From the NCBI GenBank assembly GCA_027487435.1, contig JAIYDP010000116.1, positions 62,001 to 126,000 on the forward strand: DNA of 64,000 nt, in the 5' to 3' direction. Of this stretch, positions 57,410 to 64,000 are shown piece by piece. The stretch is from Verrucomicrobiaceae bacterium (GTDB taxonomy: Bacteria; Verrucomicrobiota; Verrucomicrobiia; Verrucomicrobiales; Akkermansiaceae). The first letter of the stretch is position 1, and each line of letters opens with the position of its first letter. Position numbers and translations under genes: made by a program. The notes under the pieces were generated by a model. The model was given only the letters and a program-made list of their open reading frames with translations. It was not told the origin of the DNA and did not search any database.

Positions 57410-58798
57410 ATGAAATTCCTCATCGCCACCTTCGTTTCGGCATGCTTAGCAGCCACGTCGATCACTGCCGTAGAACCGAACAAGCCCAATTTCATCTTCA
57501 TCCTTAGCGATGACCTTGCGCAAGGCGATTTAGGAGCCTATGGACAAAAACTCATCCAGACTCCGAACCTTGATCGCATGGCGCGCGAGGGCACACGCTA
57601 CACGCAGGCCTACTGCGGCACCACCGTTTGCGCGCCTTCGCGCACGGCATTGATGACAGGGCTGCACATGGGGCACTCTCCGATCCGTGCCAATCGCGAG
57701 GCAAAACCAGAAGGCCAGAAACCACTTCCAGCAGAAACGTACACCGTCGCCCAACACCTCAAGACTGCCGGTTACTCCACCGCCGCCATCGGCAAGTGGG
57801 GCATGGGGATGTTTGATACCACGGGCAGCCCGCTGAAGAAAGGCTTCGATTACTTTTTCGGCTACAATTGCCAACGCCTCGCTCACAGCTACTTCCCCAC
57901 GTATCTCTACAAAAACGATCAGCGATTTGAACTCCCCGGTAACGATGGCAATACGCAAATCGAAGGCAAAGGTGCCATCTATGCACAAAATCTCATCGCC
58001 GATGAAGCTCTTACTTGGGTTCGGGCACAGAAGGATCAGCCATTTTTTCTCTTCTACGCGATCACCCTGCCGCATGGCACGTTTCAGATCGATGACCAAG
58101 GCCTTTACAAAGACAAGCCATGGACCACGCAGGAAAAAAACTACGCCGCGATGGTGACCCGCCTCGATAGCGATGTCGGGCGTCTTCTCGATCTTTTGCG
58201 CGAACGGAACATCGATAAAAACACGCTCGTGATGTTTGCTGGCGACAACGGATCCTCGTTCAGCACCGACTCTGCCATCGGGAAACGCTTTGACCAGACG
58301 ATGGGTGGCAAGCTCCGCGGATTCAAACGTTCCATGTATGAAGGAGCTCTGCGCCAAGCCTCCCTCGCTTGGTGGCCTGGAACCGTGACCGCTGGTCGCG
58401 TGAGCGAAGAGCCATGGGCCTTCTGGGATTATTTGCCAACGATTGCGGAATTGATCCATACGCCACTCGCTGCCAGTGTGCCTACCGATGGCCATTCACT
58501 GGCGTCATTTCTCAAAGGCGGCGCGGCACCAAAGCGCGACTACTTTTATTGGGAGTTGCACGAAGGAAAACCCATCCAAGCTGCGCGCTGGGGAGATTGG
58601 AAAGCTGTGCGCAATGGCCCTGCACAACCCATCGAAATTTACGATCTACAAGCCGATGTTAGCGAAGCCAAAAACCTAGCGAGCGAAAAGCCCGACTTAG
58701 TGGCCAAAGCCGAAACCATTTTTCAATCCGCCCGCACCGATCATCCCGATTGGCCACTGACGAAGCAACAAAAAGGACCTAAGCCCAAAAAACAATGA
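57410..58798 (+). CDS. Secreted sulfatase (type I)
   Basis: [19 protein letters not shown]; sulfatase signature [11 protein letters not shown]. Confidence 0.92.
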   Translation: MKFLIATFVSACLAATSITAVEPNKPNFIFILSDDLAQGDLGAYGQKLIQTPNLDRMAREGTRYTQAYCGTTVCAPSRTALMTGLHMGHSPIRANREAKPEGQKPLPAETYTVAQHLKTAGYSTAAIGKWGMGMFDTTGSPLKKGFDYFFGYNCQRLAHSYFPTYLYKNDQRFELPGNDGNTQIEGKGAIYAQNLIADEALTWVRAQKDQPFFLFYAITLPHGTFQIDDQGLYKDKPWTTQEKNYAAMVTRLDSDVGRLLDLLRERNIDKNTLVMFAGDNGSSFSTDSAIGKRFDQTMGGKLRGFKRSMYEGALRQASLAWWPGTVTAGRVSEEPWAFWDYLPTIAELIHTPLAASVPTDGHSLASFLKGGAAPKRDYFYWELHEGKPIQAARWGDWKAVRNGPAQPIEIYDLQADVSEAKNLASEKPDLVAKAETIFQSARTDHPDWPLTKQQKGPKPKKQ

Positions 58799-58901
58799 GA
58801 TGGGGAAATCGCTCGGAGAGGATACCCAATCCCTATCTGCTGAATCGACTCTCCATTTGCATTGATAAAACGCTTGGGCTTTTGCTGTATCATTCTAGTG
58901 C

Positions 58902-59252
58902 ATGGACTTGCCTGATTTGATTGAGTATTGCTTGCAATGTGAGCATTGCGAGGAATGCACGCCGTTTGGACCGGATATCTTGGTGTATAAGGTGGGCGGC
59001 AAGGTTTTTGCCATCACTGGGGTGGATTCGTTTCCTGTTTTTGTGAATCTGAAATGTGATCCGGAACGATCTCTCCTTTTACGCGAGCAGTATGATGGCA
59101 TCACTCCAGCGTATCACATGAACAAGAAGCATTGGAATTCTGTCGCACTTGATGGTCGCGTTCCAGCTTCGCTGATTCGCGAATTGGTGGATCATTCATA
59201 TCAATTGGTTCGCAAGAGCTTGTCCAAAGCACAGCGCGAGTCCTTGCGGTAA
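58902..59252 (+). CDS. MmcQ/YjbR-like protein
   Basis: FGPDILVYKVGGKVFAIT ... NLKCDPERSLLLREQYDGITPAYHMNKKHWNSVALDG. Confidence 0.82.
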   Translation: MDLPDLIEYCLQCEHCEECTPFGPDILVYKVGGKVFAITGVDSFPVFVNLKCDPERSLLLREQYDGITPAYHMNKKHWNSVALDGRVPASLIRELVDHSYQLVRKSLSKAQRESLR

Positions 59253-59302
59253 TGCTGCACCGAGGATGGTGTGGTTCGCTAGATCCCTGATTCCCTACGC
59301 TA

Positions 59303-62023
59303 CTAGTCTTTTTTAGGTTTGGAATCGAGAAGTGCCTTTTTTTCTTGTTCAGGGGGTGAAGTGAAAACGACGTGTTTCCATGTCGTGTTGGCGAGCGGGC
59401 CTGTGCCTTGGAATTGAAAGAGTCCTTTGATGATGGGCGATAGTGGAAATGTGAGAAAGCCTAGCAGTCCTCTCGCATTCATGCGAATGGTCATATCGAG
59501 CGTTTTTTTATCGAGATCGCAGGTGCCGTTGCCGGTGAATTTGAGATTTCCTGTTGCCGTCTTGAAGTCTGCAAATTCAAGGAGGCCATTTTTGATCGTG
59601 AAACTTGCGGTGGCGTTTTCGGCACGTTCGAAACCGACTCTGCGGTCGCCGACAATGCCAGCGATGAGCGGCGAAAGGGGTCCGAAAACGGGAACGGCAA
59701 AAAGTTCGCCGTTTTCAAGGCTGCTTTGACCATCGCCGTTGAGAGTGGTTGTGCCGTCATTGTCACCGCTGAGTTTGATTTTTCCCGTGAGCCTACCGTA
59801 GCCTTTTTCTTTGAATTCGTGAGTTTTGGCAATTTCTTCCATGGAAAAATTGCTCCATGACGTGTTCACCGTGAAGGCATTTTTTGCTTTGGTGCCCACA
59901 GAGATGGTGCCGGACGCATCGCCGTCAAAGAGCTTGCATTTGATTGGGCTGATGAGGACGGAATCGTCGGATACAACCACCTTGGCTGTGATCTCGCGAA
60001 AGACCGTGGGCTGGCCAATCAGTGTCCATGTCATGGCATCAGCGCGTTGAATGGCGATGTTGATGTTGGTGTTTTTTTGATGTCGGACATCGATGATGCC
60101 TGAGGCGGCGAGCTTGGGAGCTTGTTGGAAGAGATAGTCTTCGAGGTGATCTGCGGCTTGAGGGGCGAACATGCGCAGGAGCGGCGCAGGGTAGAGGGTG
60201 CCGCTAAGGGAATCGATAGCAACGTGTCCGTGCTCGTGGATCCAGTTGACCGAGGTAGCGGTGACAGGGCCGTGCGTCGCGGTGGTAAATTTTTTGCGCA
60301 GTGGATAATCAGTGTAGTCGAAGTCCACGGCAATTTTACTGAAGAGGAGTGCCGCGTTGCTGAGATCCATGTTGCAGGCTGCCTGATACACAGGCACGCC
60401 GCGGTAGGCGGTGTTCTTGACGCTGGCCGTACCGGTGACGTGCCATGCGTAGATGTTGGTGATATCCGATGTGCCCGAGAGTTTTACGTAGGTCTCCGCC
60501 TTGCCAGAGGGGGTGAAGGCGGCGAGAACGACTGCTAAGGGTTGGCCCGCGAAGAAGGGTTGGCCGATGGCAGGCGGCAGGGTGCTTTCGATTTCGTAGT
60601 CAACCAGATTTCCGGATACAGTCGCTGCGCCTTTAAGCCAACCCTGTTTGTGGGTGAGTTCTAGGTCTTTGAGGACGAGGGAATGCAGAGAGATGCTTGA
60701 TCCGAGGTTGATGTGGGCTTCGGCAGAGGCTTTGCATTGCTGAAGGCCGGTCGTTTCGAGATTTTGAAACGCAGGAGTTAAGACCGGGTGTTTGATGAGT
60801 GGGCGCAGCAGATCCATGGGCAAAGCTCCTTTGGCGCGGGCGCGCAGGGCTTGATCTTTCATCATGATCGAGAAGGTTAGTGGTCCTTGGGCATGGGTTA
60901 CGCTAACGTCGCGCAGGTAGATGTCTCCTTGGTTGTAGGAGAAATCAAGCTTGAGGTCATCGAGAAGATGACTGCGGTATTGAGAGGTTTTGCAGGCGGC
61001 GGTGCCAGTGGCTTGGAGGCCGAAAGCGGTTTTGGTGAGATCAAAAGAACCATCAAAGACGAGGTGTGGTGGAGTGATGAGGGCGATTTCTGGAACCAGT
61101 GGCTGAGGGCTGAACACGCGGGCGATGTGCAGGACATCGAGCTTGGAGTCGCATTGGAAATGGCCGCTGCGTTTGTAGAGATCGTAGGCAAAAGTGCCTT
61201 GGAACTTGCCGTTTTTGTCACTAGCGGTGCAATGAGAAATGTAAAGCACGGAGCGGCTGATATTGCCGGTGGCGACGATATCGTGGAGTTCGAAATCGTC
61301 ACGTTTCAGCTCCTTCGAGCGAAACTCGATGTTTGCTCGCAGCGCGTTCCATTTATTGACATCGGCTTGGAAGTCGATTTTGATTTCTGGAGGGAGTTCC
61401 TTATCCCATTGCCAGCGGGAAATTTCTTTGACAACGTTTTGTAGGAGTTGGCGGACTTTGAAGTCAGATTTTTCTTGATTTGCTTGAGTAGGGGTTTTTT
61501 TCCAGCCGATGACCTCGGCATTGATCACGAGCTTAATGCCAGCAATGACACCTTCGGCGCGAGTGAGTTCAAATTTTCGGTCGCGATTGATACGAATTTT
61601 GCCCGAAAGATCATCAATCTTCAAGTGCTCGATATCCCCGGATTCGGACGCGATGGGGATGAGGATGTCGGCGTTTTCGATTTCGAGTTTGGTGAGTTGA
61701 TGAACTTGGCGTAAGGCTTTGGTCTTATCTACATCGAATACGAGGTGTTCTAGCTTGGCGAGTTCTTGTCCGTGGTCGAGGCTTGTGTAAAAGCGAATGT
61801 TTTCGGCGACGATTCCCGACCAAGGAATGTAGCTGAGGCGCTCGATGCGAACAAAGATTCCATTTTGGGCAAGTTTGGACTCTAGGGCTGTACGCCAAGA
61901 TTGAGGCATGCCGATGGCATTAAGCCATAGCAAAAGAACGATGGCAAGAAAGAGGCTGGAAAGCGTGGTGAAGAAGAACGCTGTGCGCAGTTTGCGGAGA
62001 AATCTGGAGCGTGAGAGGGGCAC
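59303..62023 (-). CDS. AsmA-like large membrane-anchored protein
   Basis: N-terminal TM, long beta-rich ORF; GRLTGKIKLSGDNDGTTTLNGDGQSSLENGELFAVPVFGPLS. Confidence 0.65.
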   Translation of the reverse strand: MPLSRSRFLRKLRTAFFFTTLSSLFLAIVLLLWLNAIGMPQSWRTALESKLAQNGIFVRIERLSYIPWSGIVAENIRFYTSLDHGQELAKLEHLVFDVDKTKALRQVHQLTKLEIENADILIPIASESGDIEHLKIDDLSGKIRINRDRKFELTRAEGVIAGIKLVINAEVIGWKKTPTQANQEKSDFKVRQLLQNVVKEISRWQWDKELPPEIKIDFQADVNKWNALRANIEFRSKELKRDDFELHDIVATGNISRSVLYISHCTASDKNGKFQGTFAYDLYKRSGHFQCDSKLDVLHIARVFSPQPLVPEIALITPPHLVFDGSFDLTKTAFGLQATGTAACKTSQYRSHLLDDLKLDFSYNQGDIYLRDVSVTHAQGPLTFSIMMKDQALRARAKGALPMDLLRPLIKHPVLTPAFQNLETTGLQQCKASAEAHINLGSSISLHSLVLKDLELTHKQGWLKGAATVSGNLVDYEIESTLPPAIGQPFFAGQPLAVVLAAFTPSGKAETYVKLSGTSDITNIYAWHVTGTASVKNTAYRGVPVYQAACNMDLSNAALLFSKIAVDFDYTDYPLRKKFTTATHGPVTATSVNWIHEHGHVAIDSLSGTLYPAPLLRMFAPQAADHLEDYLFQQAPKLAASGIIDVRHQKNTNINIAIQRADAMTWTLIGQPTVFREITAKVVVSDDSVLISPIKCKLFDGDASGTISVGTKAKNAFTVNTSWSNFSMEEIAKTHEFKEKGYGRLTGKIKLSGDNDGTTTLNGDGQSSLENGELFAVPVFGPLSPLIAGIVGDRRVGFERAENATASFTIKNGLLEFADFKTATGNLKFTGNGTCDLDKKTLDMTIRMNARGLLGFLTFPLSPIIKGLFQFQGTGPLANTTWKHVVFTSPPEQEKKALLDSKPKKD

Positions 62024-62077
62024 TTTTTTTACAACAGGGAGAGGAAGTGGAGGACTGCACCGTTGGAGTTGCAGGAA

Positions 62078-63115
62078 TTAGGGGCGGCGGATGGCGCGTT
62101 GGGAAGGCGGAGTGACCGCATTTTTGTAGAGGAGCACGGCATCGGTGATCCCACGAGCCACCGCATCGAGGTATTTGCTGTTGTGAATCAATTGCGCTTC
62201 GTAGGCGTGGCTCATAAAGCCGCCCTCAAGGAGGATTGCAGGGTGGTTGACGCCCGTGAGGACGCTGTAGCGGGCGCGCTTGATGCCGCGATCGCGCGTA
62301 TTCGTGCCGAGCTTGACACGAAGTTGGCCGTGGACAGCGGTGGCGAGGGCGACGTTGGCGGAGTCATTGCTATTGCCTTGGAGGGAAACGTCATCGCTGT
62401 CACGGGCGGAGCGTCCGTAGTGGGCGACGCCGGCAGGGGAAAGGGTGAAGGTTTCGATGCCACGAGCGGCTCGGCCACCTGCATTGAAGTGGATGCTGAT
62501 AAAGATGGCAGGGTCTTTGACTGCATTGGCAATGTTCACGCGCTCATCCAAGCTAAGATAGACATCGCTTTTTCGAGTCATGATCACACGATAACCTTTA
62601 GCGGTGAGGTATTTTTCTACCAGTTGCGCGACGTAGAGATTGTAATTTTTCTCTGTTCCGTAAGCATTCACAGCACCGCTATCTTTGCCACCGTGGCCTG
62701 GATCGAGGATGACGGTGCGAAATTTCCCCGCGCCTGTAATATAAGTGGGGCGTAGAACAGGATCGATGAGTTTTTGTAAGTCGAGGCGAGAGATGCAGAC
62801 GTCAGTGCCTTTTTCGACGATGGGGTCGGAGCAAATAAATTTCACGCCATTGAGTGAGCACTCTTGATCGCCGACTTTGAGCTGAAACTTGATTTTGCTT
62901 TGATCTAGGCTGATGTTTTTGCCGTCGCGGGTGATCGTGGCAAACTGGTAGAATTTTTTTACGCTATTGAGTGTGATGTAGCTCTTATCGCCCACGCGAA
63001 CTTCTTGCCATGTCATGGCAGCAGGTTGAGCCTGAGCAAAAAGAAATGGAGTCGCGGAACTAAAGATCAGCGACAAGCAGGAAAGATAACGTGGGATTCT
63101 AGAACAGGTCAACAT
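62078..63115 (-). CDS. N-acetylmuramoyl-L-alanine amidase (Amidase_3)
   Basis: VILDPGHGGKDSGAVNAYGTEKNYNL; FISIHFNAGGRAARGIETF; ILLEGGFMSHAYEAQLI. Confidence 0.9.
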   Translation of the reverse strand: MLTCSRIPRYLSCLSLIFSSATPFLFAQAQPAAMTWQEVRVGDKSYITLNSVKKFYQFATITRDGKNISLDQSKIKFQLKVGDQECSLNGVKFICSDPIVEKGTDVCISRLDLQKLIDPVLRPTYITGAGKFRTVILDPGHGGKDSGAVNAYGTEKNYNLYVAQLVEKYLTAKGYRVIMTRKSDVYLSLDERVNIANAVKDPAIFISIHFNAGGRAARGIETFTLSPAGVAHYGRSARDSDDVSLQGNSNDSANVALATAVHGQLRVKLGTNTRDRGIKRARYSVLTGVNHPAILLEGGFMSHAYEAQLIHNSKYLDAVARGITDAVLLYKNAVTPPSQRAIRRP

Positions 63116-63215
63116 AGTTCATGTAGCGAACTTGAGAACACTATGGTCAAATCGCGGGAGTCTCGCAAGCACGATTTTACGAATTTGAGGCGTGACAAGA
63201 TTGGCTAAGTTCGCA

Positions 63216-64000
63216 ATGATGCTCCGCAGAATGAAATTGCATAAAACGCTAGGGAAATTCTTTGTTTTTAGCTTAGCCGCATGCTTGCCATGGGTGAGTT
63301 GCACTCCTGACTTATCACCGCCGATTACCTATTCTCAGCCGCAACAAACGGTAAAACCGAATTCTAGTTCAGCGCAGCAAGGGGGGGGATCCTCGCGAGG
63401 CCTGCAAAATCCATCGATGCAACTGACCAGCCAATTCGGCAAAAACACGGGTGTTACCGTAAGCCGAGTCGCAACTGCTGGGCCCTACGTGGCGTTGACG
63501 TTCGATGATGGCCCTCATGCGAGCAATACACCGAGATTGCTGAATATTTTGCGCAGTCGGAATGTGAAGGCGACATTTTATGTGATTGGAAAAAATGTGG
63601 ATCTCTACCCTGGAATCGTTCGCCGCACCGTGGACGAGGGGCATGAGATAGGCAATCACACCTACAATCATCCGAAGTTGTCTTCGATGAGTATGTCCGC
63701 AGTGAATCAAGAATTGAAGAGGACGAAAGATTCGATCGTTCAGGCATGTGGCATCGCGCCAAAGACCATGCGCCCGCCGTATGGTGCGCTCTTGCAAAAT
63801 CAGCGGCAGAGCATTTACGAGAGCTTTGGTTATCCAACGATCATGTGGTCGGTAGATCCCATGGACTGGCGTCGTCCGGGTGTTTCTGTGGTAACATCGC
63901 GGATTTTGTCAGGAACCACGCAAGGTGGGATCATTTTGCTTCATGACTTGCACGCCAGCTCGGTTGATGCAGTGCCTGGAGTCATCGATGGTCTGTTGCG
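63216..64000 (+). CDS. Polysaccharide deacetylase, 3'-truncated by window edge
   Basis: Not in the supplied ORF track because it has no stop in the window. Translates as VALTFDDGPHASNTPRLLNIL ... GHEIGNHTYNHPKLSSM ... MRPPYGALLQNQ ... MWSVDPMDWRRPG. Confidence 0.9.
   Translation, partial: MMLRRMKLHKTLGKFFVFSLAACLPWVSCTPDLSPPITYSQPQQTVKPNSSSAQQGGGSSRGLQNPSMQLTSQFGKNTGVTVSRVATAGPYVALTFDDGPHASNTPRLLNILRSRNVKATFYVIGKNVDLYPGIVRRTVDEGHEIGNHTYNHPKLSSMSMSAVNQELKRTKDSIVQACGIAPKTMRPPYGALLQNQRQSIYESFGYPTIMWSVDPMDWRRPGVSVVTSRILSGTTQGGIILLHDLHASSVDAVPGVIDGLL

Noticed and set aside
60887-61444. ORFs antisense to the AsmA-like gene, e.g. 60887..61444 (+)
   Set aside because: Antisense shadow ORF with no recognisable family features.

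Overview
The window is probably from a Verrucomicrobia-like bacterium; this is inferred from gene content, not searched. The standout locus is an RNA-repair island at about 10.3-21.2 kb. Its parts are: an rtcR-type sigma54 activator (CARF-like N-terminus) on the minus strand, co-directional with an upstream vapBC pair; a strong sigma54 -24/-12 element; a Ro60/Rsr (TROVE-vWA) gene; a previously unlisted tandem array of five Y-RNA-like ncRNAs (about 15516-16161); then rtcB and, beyond an inserted toxin-antitoxin block, rtcA. Four of the five ncRNAs carry a circularly permuted tRNA mimic: the T-arm comes first, the acceptor stem is closed by a loop, then the D-arm. The fifth is a minimal Y RNA with no tRNA module. 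All five share a terminal stem plus 5' CGA-AUGC and 3' (C)UUGUC motifs that resemble Ro-binding sites. Elsewhere there is a large exopolysaccharide (EPS) locus (about 21.8-38 kb) continuous with a signalling cluster: H-NOX, an HNOBA-like hybrid kinase, STAS, an RsbW-like/GAF/SpoIIE protein and a receiver. There is also a dedicated exosortase/sorting-signal pair, a WecG-STAS fusion, an HtrA pair with one degenerate member, an octaheme cytochrome-TPR protein, and a polysaccharide-degradation/sulfatase group. All calls come from reading the sequence and the supplied ORFs. No database or folding program was run.
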